Shown piece by piece: positions 25,569 to 34,134 of a stretch of DNA of 41,940 nt. The stretch lies in IMG/VR virus record IMGVR_UViG_3300007538_007902, positions 1 to 41,940 of that record. One strand, written 5' to 3'. The DNA is from a virus. Each line of letters starts with the position of its first letter. The stretch's first letter is position 1. The notes beneath the pieces are model-generated. The model was not told where the DNA came from. It saw only the letters and a program-made list of their open reading frames with translations, and searched no databases. Made by a program: the position numbers and the translations under genes.

Positions 25569-25775
25569 CTAAAAAACTTCATCAATTTTGCTTTCAGCTA
25601 CTGAAGTGATTCTCCACTCATGAGGAAAACCTTCAAATTTTTTTGTCACTTTCGCCTCAACTTCAGTGACGTTGTAACCTTGAACAAGTTTCTCTTCTCT
25701 GATTTTTTTGATTCTTCCTGAATTTTCATCGGGTAAATCATATTGTACTTTTGCTACAAAATATTTTTCGTCCAT
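25569..25775 (-). CDS. DUF4494-like small protein
   Basis: 68 residues: KYFVAKVQYDLPDENSGRIK then REEKLVQGYNVTEVEAKVTK, ending ITSVAESKIDEVF. This follows the pattern of DUF4494, a small family found mainly in Bacteroidota and their phages (WFxCKVxYxK ... EPYLVxAxxFTEAEA ... xIxxxKxxExF). No function is known. It lies 8 bases after the protease gene and is followed by a terminator. Confidence 0.6.
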   Translation of the reverse strand: MDEKYFVAKVQYDLPDENSGRIKKIREEKLVQGYNVTEVEAKVTKKFEGFPHEWRITSVAESKIDEVF

Positions 25776-25783
25776 AAAAAAAA

Positions 25784-26509
25784 TTAATTTCCTAAATAAT
25801 CAGATAATTTTCTCATTAAGTCAAGCGACTTATCCATTTTTGGTGAAGAGGTTACAACTCTTTCATCTTTTAATTTCTTTTCCTCCTCAAGATTTTCATC
25901 GTACTTGTATCTATCCTCTTTGTTTGAGAATAGGTAAGCCCCTGGTGTTGATGGGGATGATACCAAATCAAAACAGATTAATTCAAAATCATCTTGAACT
26001 TCATTTTGTTCACCCTTCTTAACTAAAGATCCAACGCCTCTTGATGATACACCCATAGTAACACCTTGTCTTAGGTAATTAGCTGCCATATCTCCCTTAC
26101 AAGAGATGACACCTCTTTCATGGAATCCAGGTGAAGTCAATAATTTTAATTTACCCATTAAAACATTACCTTCCCACCATATGTCGGTGATAATGTGAGA
26201 AACTCTATCTAAATCAATCAAAGAAGATTCAGGGTGATTTAACTCTGATAATGCAGTGCCCTTTTCGATTGCTTTCTTATAATTTTCAGCCTCTCTTCTT
26301 AAAACCTTTTCGGGGTAAATTCTACCGTTACGGTTTGGTGTATTGAATTTTTGTAAAACCGCATAAAACTCAAAAGGTTTTGAATAATCAAGTTGAGTTT
26401 TTTGCTCTTGTAAAACTTGCAAGTTTCTAGTGTCATATGGAGATACGTGTCCCGCATCATATTCAATTAGAATTCCTTTACCAATTTCCCCTGGAGTTAA
26501 AACTTTCAT
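25784..26509 (-). CDS. Prohead protease, T4 gp21-like
   Basis: 241 residues. Serine protease of the gp21/herpes assemblin fold that matures the prohead by cutting scaffold and capsid N-termini. NRNGRIYPEKVL (residues 59-70) is the conserved N-terminal motif; H92 in SELNHPESS is the likely catalytic His; S155/S156 in MGVSSRGVGS hold the nucleophile. PSTPGAYLF near 186 is also typical. The C-terminal 45 residues are charged and may be self-cleaved. T4 gp21 is 212 residues. Position before scaffold and capsid matches T4. Confidence 0.88.
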   Translation of the reverse strand: MKVLTPGEIGKGILIEYDAGHVSPYDTRNLQVLQEQKTQLDYSKPFEFYAVLQKFNTPNRNGRIYPEKVLRREAENYKKAIEKGTALSELNHPESSLIDLDRVSHIITDIWWEGNVLMGKLKLLTSPGFHERGVISCKGDMAANYLRQGVTMGVSSRGVGSLVKKGEQNEVQDDFELICFDLVSSPSTPGAYLFSNKEDRYKYDENLEEEKKLKDERVVTSSPKMDKSLDLMRKLSDYLGN

Positions 26510-26520
26510 AAATATTTTTT

Positions 26521-26530
26521 TATATAAATA
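26521..26530 (-). promoter_or_regulatory. TATTTAT-type late promoter candidate
   Basis: The minus strand reads TATTTATATA with its first T at 26530, 21 bases before the protease ATG and 4 bases after the upstream gene ends. Same element and spacing as before the portal and 17770 genes. Confidence 0.5.
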
Positions 26531-26533
26531 GTC

Positions 26534-26986
26534 TTAATTTTCAATATCGGTAACTTTGTCGTTTTTTGTTTTGTGTAAAGAAAAATATTCTGAGTCCAAC
26601 AAGTCAAATTTGTAGACATTCGAAATAATTGATTTTAATTTTTCTCGTAGGATGGGACTTTTAAAGTCCAAATCATTTTTAAGAAATAGTGTTATTTCTA
26701 AATTCATAAAACTTCTTTTATCCATCTGTATCCCACTACTTCTTAAGTCTAAATCGACAATAAAATTCTTGTCAAAATATACCCCATCTATAACTTCACA
26801 AACGGTGTGTTTAATTTTTCTGTGTAAATTTGATGTTGTTCTTTCCCACTGTTCCAATTCTTTTTTTGGTGATACCCAACTTTGTAAAACAATATAAACG
26901 GATTTAAAACTTTTAGAATCAACTGTTCCATAATGACACTTTGCCTTGTCGAACAGATTTATCTTGGATGTTTTTCCTTTTTTCAT
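26534..26986 (-). CDS. Protein of unknown function in head module
   Basis: 150 residues, basic N-terminus (MKKGKTSKINLFDKAKCHYG), alternating strands and helices in the remainder (NFIVDLDLRSSGIQMDKRSF). It lies where T4 has gp67/gp68 but does not resemble them in composition. No motif recognised. A CATTTAT element lies 14 bases upstream. Confidence 0.55.
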   Translation of the reverse strand: MKKGKTSKINLFDKAKCHYGTVDSKSFKSVYIVLQSWVSPKKELEQWERTTSNLHRKIKHTVCEVIDGVYFDKNFIVDLDLRSSGIQMDKRSFMNLEITLFLKNDLDFKSPILREKLKSIISNVYKFDLLDSEYFSLHKTKNDKVTDIEN

Positions 26987-26990
26987 TAAT

Positions 26991-27000
26991 CATATAAATG
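26991..27000 (-). promoter_or_regulatory. CATTTATATG element, weak variant
   Basis: The minus strand reads CATTTATATG with its first base 14 upstream of the ATG at 26986. One base off the TATTTAT motif and at the short spacing; weaker than the others. Confidence 0.25.
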
Positions 27001-27068
27001 TGAAATGTTTATTATATGGATAATAATAGAAACCAAAGAACCCTTTGTCAAAAATTGACAAAAATATC

Positions 27069-27081
27069 TATATTTATAAAA
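27069..27081 (+). promoter_or_regulatory. TATTTAT-type late promoter candidate for bS21
   Basis: TATATTTATAAAA, with the TATTTAT part starting at 27071, 20 bases before the bS21 ATG at 27091. The spacing matches five other genes and would place bS21 among late genes. Confidence 0.5.
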
Positions 27082-27090
27082 AAAAAATTA

Positions 27091-27285
27091 ATGATTCACA
27101 TTGAAATAAAAAAGGGGGAAAATATCGATAAAGTATTAAAAAAATACAAATATAAGGTTATTAAAACCAAACAGTTAGATAACCTTAGAAACAAACAAGA
27201 ATTTGTAAAAAAATCTGTTCAGAAACGTAAAAATAAATTGAAGGCGATTTACACCCACAAAATTAAATCCAAAGAACAAGATTAA
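27091..27285 (+). CDS. rpsU: Ribosomal protein bS21, Bacteroidota type
   Basis: 64 residues from the ATG at 27091, chosen because bS21 begins there (MIHIEIKKGENIDKVLKKYK) and a promoter-like element lies just upstream; an in-frame ATG at 27016 would add 25 unrelated residues. The sequence LDNLRNKQEFVKKSVQKRKN followed by KLKAIYTHK matches the Bacteroidota form of bS21, with a highly basic C-terminal helix. bS21 sits near the 3' end of 16S rRNA and in Bacteroidota helps cover the anti-Shine-Dalgarno. It is the only plus-strand gene inside the head module. Its stop shares two bases with the stop of the convergent gene. Confidence 0.88.
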   Translation: MIHIEIKKGENIDKVLKKYKYKVIKTKQLDNLRNKQEFVKKSVQKRKNKLKAIYTHKIKSKEQD

Positions 27286-28010
27286 AGATTTTCTTTGAGT
27301 TGTTTCAACTTATATAACGAAACCAACTCAATCTCAGATTCGTTAATTTTATCGATGGTTTGTTGAACCGTAGTTTTTAAATCTTCATCTCCACCTTGTA
27401 GTGATTCTTGTAATTTTTCAATAACTTCCTCTTTGGTGGTATTATATTCCTCAACAAGTTGTTTTTTATTTAGGGACAACAAATATTTTAATTCGTTTTT
27501 GTCACTTTCATTCAAAGAAGAATATTCACTATTGAATGTGTTAGCAGCTATCTTCAACATGGAAGACAAGGGTAGATTAAGTGATTCGTTAATTTTCTTC
27601 GTTTCTGAAGATTTTAAAACTTTTTTGATTTCTAATTTTGCCTCTACGACGTTCTGTAATTTTGTTACTGAATTCGTGTAAATAACAGTATCAATATTGG
27701 AGTATGAATTTTCTACGTCACTCTCGACTAACGTGTCAACCCAAGTCTGTAATGCCTCAATTTCTTTTTGAGATTTTTCTATCAGAGATTTTAACGTAGA
27801 AAAACTTTCGTTGATATATTCTGTGGCAACTTCTTCTGTCAAAGATTTTTTAGTCAACAAATCGTCGTACATGTAGAAAACTTTGGAAAGATTTTTACTT
27901 TCCAAAACAACAGTTTTAAAATTCTTCATGATTGATTTGAAGGATTCCTTGCCATAATTTTTAACGATGGCATTTTCAAAATTACTTTTAACTTGTCCGA
28001 ACGATTTCAT
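27282..28010 (-). CDS. Helical protein next to portal, possible prohead core component
   Basis: 242 residues, almost entirely helical and charged, with many Asn-Glu-Ser triplets (YINESF, INESLN, INESEI) and coiled-coil stretches (FSTLKSLIEKSQKEIEALQT). In T4 the genes between portal and protease are the minor prohead core proteins 67 and 68; position and composition suggest a similar role, but there is no clear sequence match. It starts 21 bases after a TATTTAT element. Confidence 0.55.
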   Translation of the reverse strand: MKSFGQVKSNFENAIVKNYGKESFKSIMKNFKTVVLESKNLSKVFYMYDDLLTKKSLTEEVATEYINESFSTLKSLIEKSQKEIEALQTWVDTLVESDVENSYSNIDTVIYTNSVTKLQNVVEAKLEIKKVLKSSETKKINESLNLPLSSMLKIAANTFNSEYSSLNESDKNELKYLLSLNKKQLVEEYNTTKEEVIEKLQESLQGGDEDLKTTVQQTIDKINESEIELVSLYKLKQLKENL

Positions 28011-28020
28011 ACTTATTTTT

Positions 28021-28031
28021 TTTTATAAATA
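28021..28031 (-). promoter_or_regulatory. TATTTAT-type late promoter candidate
   Basis: The minus strand reads TATTTATAAAA with its first T at 28031, 21 bases before the ATG at 28010 and immediately after the portal stop codon. Confidence 0.5.
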
Positions 28032-29876
28032 TCATTCATCTAGTAACTCACTCAATTTTTTTGACATCTCACTTAATGATGACTTTGCTTTAGATAAATC
28101 AATTTCTAAATCTTCACCTAAGAAGTTGTCATTTTCTAAGATTAAATTCAAATCTTTTTCTTTTGACTCAGGAACTGTTTCTGTTTCAGGTGTTTCTGGT
28201 GTTTCTGTTTCCGCACCAATATCAGTTATACCAGCACCTCCTAATTCGGCACCTAAATCACCACCTAAGTCAGCACCTAAGTCCTCACCTGCACCACCTT
28301 CTTCACCACCTTCAGTTGCTTCCTCACCAGGTTTTTTACCATAAAGTTTATCAATGTTGTCAAACAGACCTGTGTGTATAATAACTTCTGGTGTTTTTTC
28401 TAATTCAGATGCAACGGCTTTTTCGATACGTTGTTGTTGGATGTCTAATTTGATTTCTTCGTCCGAAAATCCGAGTATATGTTTTTTTGCCCATGAAGAA
28501 GAAACTGGTTGTATTCCGTTTCCTGGATCCGCCACAGCATCTTTGTATAGTTGTATTTTTTGTTGCCAATTTTCTACTTTTAACAAATCCGCCTGCGTTG
28601 ATGGGTTCGTCAAAGAAAGTGTAAAATTTGAAAGTTCATCTTCGAAACCTAATACATACAAGTGAATAATTGCAATTTTATTCAACTCTTGTATCATAGA
28701 TTTTTGTATCTTGTTGATAGTTCTAGCAAAACGAATGTCTTGTAGGGCTAAGTTTTTACCATCACCTACTGTCTCTTCAAACCCTAAAAACGCCTTAGGG
28801 ACTCTCAAAGCCGTTAATAATTTCTTTTGGATATATTCAATATCCGCAATTTCTGAAAGATTTTGTGCACCTGGTAAAGTATCAATTGGATTGGGTGCGT
28901 TTGGATCTCTTACAGGAATAAAGTAGTCTTGATCCACAGCCATTTGGTTGTATCTCAAATCCACGTTTCCTGTTTTATTGTCAACTACAGTATCTCGTTT
29001 GAATTTGTTTGCAACTCTTTGTACATATGGTTCCACATCTTTGTCATCCATATTTCCAACAAATACTTTAAAGACACGTCTTTCAGGTGCTCTTGAGACA
29101 CGATAAATCATCATCGCGTCTTCCGACAAAAGAAGTTGTTTCCAAATTCTTCTTGCTTTTTCCAACATCGAAGTACCATAAGGTAATTTTCTGTCATCAC
29201 CTAAAAGTCTAAAGTGAGCAATTTCCCATGTGTTAAATTCCAAATCTTTATTTTTCCAAGTGAACTTCAACCCTCTACTCTCACCTTGTTGATTCTGATC
29301 TAATGGTTTGTACTTCATACCACGCTCGATACGTTCCATCTCAATATTAGGAAGTTGTTGACATCCTACAACCCCCTTTTCAGGATCTAATTTCAAATAC
29401 ACGAAGTTATCACCGTACTTACATGTGTTTCTCGTCCACATCGGTAGGTTGGTGTTAACGTCCAACTTGTTATTAAATAAATCGGCTAAAACAGATTTGA
29501 TTCTTTTAGATTCAGAATATATTTGTAACATGAATCCATTCTCATTTGTTGTTGTGGATTCTTCTGCGTAAATGTCCAAAGCTGCTGAAATTTCAGGTGT
29601 ATACTCCATACTCTCATAATCGTAGAACGCTGAAAGTCTTGTGGGTTCGTAATATACTGACTGAGTATAAAGATTACTTTCAACCTTTGCCCACTGCTGT
29701 CCTAAGTATAGAGTCTGTTGTGCCTGTAATTTTTCTTTATCGTACTCTTGTTTTGAAGTGGTTCGTAACAACTCTTTTTTGTCGAATTGATAAACAGGAG
29801 TTTGTTGATCCAAAGTGGAATCTGGACCGAATACTTTACTTAACCTCTGCCAAACCGTTAGATTATTATCTGCCAT
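28032..29876 (-). CDS. Portal vertex protein, T4 gp20-like
   Basis: 614 residues. Forms the dodecameric ring through which DNA enters the head and to which the terminase docks. YRVSRAPERRVFKVFVGNMD near residue 260 and the following KTGNVDLRYNQMAVDQDYFI, then DTLPGAQNLSEIADIEYIQK and LRVPKAFLGFEE, are the conserved gp20 blocks. T4 gp20 is 524 residues; the excess is mainly a C-terminal low-complexity tail (about 509-575) of Gly, Glu, Asp, Ala, Thr and Pro, followed by an acidic helical end. It lies 48 bases after the terminase gene, as in T4 once the tail genes 18 and 19 are removed. Confidence 0.92.
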   Translation of the reverse strand: MADNNLTVWQRLSKVFGPDSTLDQQTPVYQFDKKELLRTTSKQEYDKEKLQAQQTLYLGQQWAKVESNLYTQSVYYEPTRLSAFYDYESMEYTPEISAALDIYAEESTTTNENGFMLQIYSESKRIKSVLADLFNNKLDVNTNLPMWTRNTCKYGDNFVYLKLDPEKGVVGCQQLPNIEMERIERGMKYKPLDQNQQGESRGLKFTWKNKDLEFNTWEIAHFRLLGDDRKLPYGTSMLEKARRIWKQLLLSEDAMMIYRVSRAPERRVFKVFVGNMDDKDVEPYVQRVANKFKRDTVVDNKTGNVDLRYNQMAVDQDYFIPVRDPNAPNPIDTLPGAQNLSEIADIEYIQKKLLTALRVPKAFLGFEETVGDGKNLALQDIRFARTINKIQKSMIQELNKIAIIHLYVLGFEDELSNFTLSLTNPSTQADLLKVENWQQKIQLYKDAVADPGNGIQPVSSSWAKKHILGFSDEEIKLDIQQQRIEKAVASELEKTPEVIIHTGLFDNIDKLYGKKPGEEATEGGEEGGAGEDLGADLGGDLGAELGGAGITDIGAETETPETPETETVPESKEKDLNLILENDNFLGEDLEIDLSKAKSSLSEMSKKLSELLDE

Positions 29877-29885
29877 GTACGAATT

Positions 29886-29897
29886 TTATAATAAATA
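29886..29897 (-). promoter_or_regulatory. TATTTAT-type late promoter candidate for portal
   Basis: The minus strand reads TATTTATTATAA with its first T at 29897, exactly 21 bases before the portal ATG. It is identical over 12 bases to the element before the 17770 gene on the opposite strand. Confidence 0.6.
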
Positions 29898-29924
29898 GTA
29901 ATATTTTGATAATTAAACTAAAGT

Positions 29925-31688
29925 TTATTTACCAAATAACCAAGAATACTTTAGGTATTCTTCTCTAGTTGGGTTATTGTTGAACTGTGACATCCTTTCA
30001 TTTGGGAATACAGGTACATTTGGATCAAAACTCGTTACATGAGTGTTTGGAGAATTATTCACCGTCCAACTCTCAACCATAGCCTTAGTAACATCCGTTA
30101 CTTTGTCCAATTGCGTAAATGAAGTTTCACCAACATAAATTGGCATCGCACAAGCCATAATCAAATCATCATGCTGTCCTTTCAAGTGATCTGGACGCCC
30201 ATTTACATAAACAAACGTGTTGAGTTCATTCAACAACCTAGCGGATCTTATTTTGAATCCATGTCTCAAAGCTTCTTCAAAAGCAGCAACAATTTGAACC
30301 CTCTTATTATTGAAGTTTATACCCGGTATTTTTTCATCTGCCTTTGGATTGTACTTCCATTTGTCAGCCAAATTTATTCCATCTATATATAAGTTTTTGT
30401 ATCCCAATTCCTGCATTTTACGTGAAGTAGAAACTCCCATGCCACCTGTTATATCAATAACTACAAATGCATTATACATGATTGCCCATTTCATAGCAAC
30501 GTCAGCAGCAACATCAGGTGGAATCTTACCTAAATACTCGAGTACTTGTTCTCTTTCGTCAAAATCAACAATACAAAAAGTAGTGAAGTCCTCAGAATCT
30601 CCTCTTGAAACGTCAATTCCCATAATGTATTTATGTCCCATTTCAGGTTCTTTCCATTGCCATAACGCACCTCCCATAAATTTATTTTCAGGAGGGGTAA
30701 TAAAATTTTCTTTGATTTTTTCAATCGTGTCAGGAGGTATAACACTATCACCAGAACCTAAAAAATTACATTCTAATTCTTGTGCAATTTTTCTCCTATC
30801 GAATTTCAATTTTTTAGCCATAGATTCAAACCAAGAAGAGTATGGTTTGTATCCATCGTTAAACTTTGATTTCAATTCTTCAAAGTCTCTTTCTCGTGGT
30901 GAAACTTCGCTGTAATCAATGGTGATTTCATCATCTTTATAGTCCTCACGATTTAACATGTAATGAACTATATCCTTGACTTTCAGTAGTTTTAAATCTT
31001 TAGAATATCTTGGATCGCGATACCAAAACATTTCCGTGATTTTGAAATCATTCATACCACGAAGTGCTTGTTCGTAAATACCATAATAAATCGGATCGAA
31101 TCCATTAGGTGTTGAAATAACAATTACTTTACCACCTGTTGAAAGTGATGCCATACAAGCTGACCAAAAATCATCATCAGCATCAATGTAAGCAGCTTCG
31201 TCAAAAATTAATATAGTAGGTGTATAACCTCTCAAGGCGTCTTTTGATGTTGCAACGGCTTTCACCTCACAACCATTACTTAATTTAAAATGTTTCTGAG
31301 CATTTTTCTCATTCGAAAATCCAACACCAACCCAAGAAGGCCATTGTTCAACAAAGGCACGGATTTTATTTGCCATTTCAATTGCCGTATCTTGTTTGTT
31401 TGCAATGATAAGAATTTTTTCTGGTTTTGTTTTTTTTGCAAAAACCAATCTTTTTGATGCCCATGCAGATGTTACCGTAGACACACCCGCTTGTCTATAC
31501 TTCAATGCAATGTTCTCTTCGTGTGTATCGTAATCTTCAATCAAACTTACTTGATCCGGAAACAATTCCAATGGGACATACTTCGATTGAGTGTTGTCGT
31601 ATGTCTGCAAATATGTTTTGAGAGCATACGGAGTATTCCTCAAACATTTTGCATATTCCAATAAGACTTGTTCTTTTGTCAAAGACAT
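29925..31688 (-). CDS. Large terminase subunit, T4 gp17-like
   Basis: 587 residues. Packages DNA into the prohead. ATPase domain: variant Walker A RQAGVST (65-71), Walker B with acidic pair in ILIFDEAAY (D163, E164), coupling motif VISTPNG (190-196). Nuclease domain: D359 in MGIDVSRGDSED, D412 in VVIDITGGMG, and the HDD pair (D507/D508) in HDDLIMACAMP. Length is near T4 gp17 (610). It is the first recognisable gene of the head module and follows the 421-residue gene by 20 bases, so it may be transcribed with the unknown genes upstream. Confidence 0.95.
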   Translation of the reverse strand: MSLTKEQVLLEYAKCLRNTPYALKTYLQTYDNTQSKYVPLELFPDQVSLIEDYDTHEENIALKYRQAGVSTVTSAWASKRLVFAKKTKPEKILIIANKQDTAIEMANKIRAFVEQWPSWVGVGFSNEKNAQKHFKLSNGCEVKAVATSKDALRGYTPTILIFDEAAYIDADDDFWSACMASLSTGGKVIVISTPNGFDPIYYGIYEQALRGMNDFKITEMFWYRDPRYSKDLKLLKVKDIVHYMLNREDYKDDEITIDYSEVSPRERDFEELKSKFNDGYKPYSSWFESMAKKLKFDRRKIAQELECNFLGSGDSVIPPDTIEKIKENFITPPENKFMGGALWQWKEPEMGHKYIMGIDVSRGDSEDFTTFCIVDFDEREQVLEYLGKIPPDVAADVAMKWAIMYNAFVVIDITGGMGVSTSRKMQELGYKNLYIDGINLADKWKYNPKADEKIPGINFNNKRVQIVAAFEEALRHGFKIRSARLLNELNTFVYVNGRPDHLKGQHDDLIMACAMPIYVGETSFTQLDKVTDVTKAMVESWTVNNSPNTHVTSFDPNVPVFPNERMSQFNNNPTREEYLKYSWLFGK

Positions 31689-31708
31689 TTTTTTTAGATT
31701 GGGTAGGT

Positions 31709-32974
31709 TTATTTAGCCGGTCCTATTCCCAATGTACCTAAGAAATCTGTAAAGTCATCATCATCGTCATCGTCTGATAAGAAATCCAAGGCAGATTTAT
31801 ATTCCTCATCACGTAATTCACTTATGATTTCATCTACCATTTTCTTAACAATCATTTTTCCGTCTTTAGAACCTGAAAGTATTTTCTTAGCAACATCAAA
31901 GAATTCTTCAGTTGTCAACATAGAGAATCTTGAAAATAGATAATTCTGAATTTCCTTCATATCATCTTCAAATAGTTCATCAGGATATGATTCAACGAAT
32001 TTTTCCCAAATTACAGGACCGAGTCTCAAATCCCAAATTTCATATGGTAAGGTATCTTGGGATGCCATAACCATTTCCGCCTGTCTTGGATCATCTGGTA
32101 ATCCCTGACTTCCCAAAACTTCGTAAACTCCTTTGATAAGTTCGTGCACGACAATTGGGAAAAATAATCCTTTAGCTTTGATTGTAGGTGGATCAGTCTC
32201 GGTTTCAAGTTCTACAGAACCTTCTGCTCCTGAACCTGAACCCGCCATCATAGACATCGCCTCGTCAGGCATAACCCAATATAGCAAATCATTTATTGAC
32301 ATAATGATACCATAAAGGTTCAAAAGTTTCTCATCAATATTATTCAACTCGTTTCTGACTAACTCGAACATGTAATGTCCTTTTTTTGAAGCACCTTGTA
32401 TGAGTGAATTTATGAACCTTCTCTTTGCTTTTTCCATGTCAAATTTTTCGAATGCATCGATAAAGTTCAATACATCTTCTTCAGCCTCATCTTGAGTTAC
32501 ATTGAACTCTTGTTGGATTTCTTCCGATGAAGGTTCTTCGGACTGTCTTCTCATTTTACTTGTATCCACCTGTCCCATACCTGTAGATAAATCTACATCA
32601 TATTGGAATGTTCCTTCAGGGATTGATAATTCTCTTTTAACCAACTCCACTGCTAAATTTTCAAGTTCAGTTTTGTGCTGATTTTCTATTTGTTTGATTT
32701 GTCTAACGGCATTCATCATCATCATTTGAAGTTGCATGAACGCATTTTGATTTGTAACTGATTGTACTCCGGTATATCTTTTTACTTTATCAATAACATC
32801 TTTGAATCTTTTGGATGCAATAATTTCTTCAAATGAGTCAGTTTCGGATTGAGGTAGCGCGGGATTATCTGAGAAAGGAGTCTCACCTTTTTCAATTTTA
32901 GATTGTAAAGAAGGATCCATCCTTTCAGGTGAATCATATGAAATAGGCGCCTCTTGTATTTTATTTTTTTTCAT
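31709..32974 (-). CDS. Conserved-looking protein of unknown function upstream of terminase
   Basis: 421 residues. N-terminal part disordered (APISYDSPERMDPSLQSKIE), then helices with many Met and Gln (FMQLQMMMMNAVRQIKQIEN), then a segment KRRFINSLIQGASKKGHYMF and NLYGIIMSINDLLYWVMPDE, and an acidic end with seven consecutive Asp. The central block looks familiar from other large phages but I cannot name a family. It overlaps the upstream gene by 14 bases, in the unit leading into terminase, so a packaging or virion role is possible. Confidence 0.6.
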   Translation of the reverse strand: MKKNKIQEAPISYDSPERMDPSLQSKIEKGETPFSDNPALPQSETDSFEEIIASKRFKDVIDKVKRYTGVQSVTNQNAFMQLQMMMMNAVRQIKQIENQHKTELENLAVELVKRELSIPEGTFQYDVDLSTGMGQVDTSKMRRQSEEPSSEEIQQEFNVTQDEAEEDVLNFIDAFEKFDMEKAKRRFINSLIQGASKKGHYMFELVRNELNNIDEKLLNLYGIIMSINDLLYWVMPDEAMSMMAGSGSGAEGSVELETETDPPTIKAKGLFFPIVVHELIKGVYEVLGSQGLPDDPRQAEMVMASQDTLPYEIWDLRLGPVIWEKFVESYPDELFEDDMKEIQNYLFSRFSMLTTEEFFDVAKKILSGSKDGKMIVKKMVDEIISELRDEEYKSALDFLSDDDDDDDFTDFLGTLGIGPAK

Positions 32975-33737
32975 CTTTAAACTGAATATTCAAACTTCCA
33001 AACTTCAACTCATCTGGAAGCTCAGCTTTTGGTGCTGGTTTATGTTTCGGTTGATAAGGAGTTTTTCTCTCGGGTTTACTTGGTGTTTTAGTTGGTGTCT
33101 TAGTTGGTGCCTCTTTTGTATCTGCTTCTACTAAATCCAAAAAATCTTTTTTACTCATTTGAGGTGGAAGGTGTTTGTGAATCAAATTTAATAAAGCTGA
33201 CTCTACTATGTCAACTTTTTTCTCAAAAGATTCATTATTTACCTTTTTAGGTAACCTATAAAAATCTGTTTTGTCCGAAAACTCTTTCGCCATTTTACAC
33301 CATTTAGAACGAGGTCCCTCTTCTTCGCATTTTGCAAAGAAATATCCCTGTTGTGCTTCTGATTTAAATTTTTCTTTTATTTCTCCATCGGACATCATTT
33401 CTCTATTATCACCAGAGTCATCACCCATACCATCGTCTGCCATATCGACTTCATCATGGGGTGGTTGTTGTCCGGTATAAGCACTCATAGCATCTTTACC
33501 CAACGCATTTTGAGAATCTAAATCATCCCCTTCGTCTTCATAAACCTCAAATGGTTTTTTTTCACTTTTGAGTCTGTTGATTGTATCGGTGTCACTCTTA
33601 CTCACCATAGTAACTTCTGACACCATTCTTTTGTATAGTGCGTTAATTTGTTTCTTATCCAAAGATTTGATAGTTTCATATTTGAAACCTTCCTTAATCA
33701 AACGAATTACTTTTGGGTTAATCTTATTCATTTTCAA
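32961..33737 (-). CDS. Unknown protein with Pro/Lys-rich C-terminus
   Basis: 258 residues. Basic helical N-terminus (INPKVIRLIKEGFKYETIKS), acidic linker (about 65-115, with DMADDGMGDDSGD), then a short region with two cysteines (FFAKCEEEGPRSKWCKMAKE), and a repeat-like Thr/Pro/Lys tail (KEAPTKTPTKTPSKPERKTP). It overlaps the genes on both sides by 14 bases. Family not recognised. Confidence 0.6.
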   Translation of the reverse strand: MKMNKINPKVIRLIKEGFKYETIKSLDKKQINALYKRMVSEVTMVSKSDTDTINRLKSEKKPFEVYEDEGDDLDSQNALGKDAMSAYTGQQPPHDEVDMADDGMGDDSGDNREMMSDGEIKEKFKSEAQQGYFFAKCEEEGPRSKWCKMAKEFSDKTDFYRLPKKVNNESFEKKVDIVESALLNLIHKHLPPQMSKKDFLDLVEADTKEAPTKTPTKTPSKPERKTPYQPKHKPAPKAELPDELKFGSLNIQFKDEKK

Positions 33738-34134
33738 CTAGATTTTTATCAAATTTTAAAACGATGTCACGTTCATATAGTTTATCTTTTACACTTTCAA
33801 TTTTTTCACCATAGTGAAAAACTAATCTTTTATATCCATTTTGGACATACTCTGAATCGGTGTTTTCCCAAGCCAAAGAAATTACATTTTCTACGGCATC
33901 ATAGACAGAAAAAAAGTCGGAGTTTTGTATCAAATTCAAATTTATTTCTGAATTTTTCAAAACTCCGACAGTCTCTATAAAATCTATATATGGTGGAGTT
34001 GGTTTACCACCTGCTGGTTCGTAATCCCAGTAATCACCCTCAACATTATCTACATTCTCACCAAAAATGAACTCATAGATATTGTCACCTTTATAATTAG
34101 GCCCAAGAGCATTTACGTAGATTAGAAAACTCAT
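33724..34134 (-). CDS. Unknown protein, possible neck/tail component
   Basis: 136 residues: SFLIYVNALGPNYKGDNIYE at the start, YIDFIETVGVLKNSEINLNL in the middle. Mixed alpha/beta, no motif I can name. It overlaps both neighbours (4 bases upstream, 14 downstream), so the four genes from 35351 down to 31709 form a coupled unit. Confidence 0.6.
   Translation of the reverse strand: MSFLIYVNALGPNYKGDNIYEFIFGENVDNVEGDYWDYEPAGGKPTPPYIDFIETVGVLKNSEINLNLIQNSDFFSVYDAVENVISLAWENTDSEYVQNGYKRLVFHYGEKIESVKDKLYERDIVLKFDKNLVENE

Noticed and set aside
27016-27090. Upstream extension of the bS21 gene to the ATG at 27016
   Set aside because: The extra 25 residues do not resemble bS21, and the promoter-like TATTTATAAA element lies inside the extension; the family start is at 27091.
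30310-30915. 201-residue plus-strand open frame opposite terminase
   Set aside because: It lies wholly within the terminase gene, whose motifs are all in place, and the translated product has no recognisable feature.
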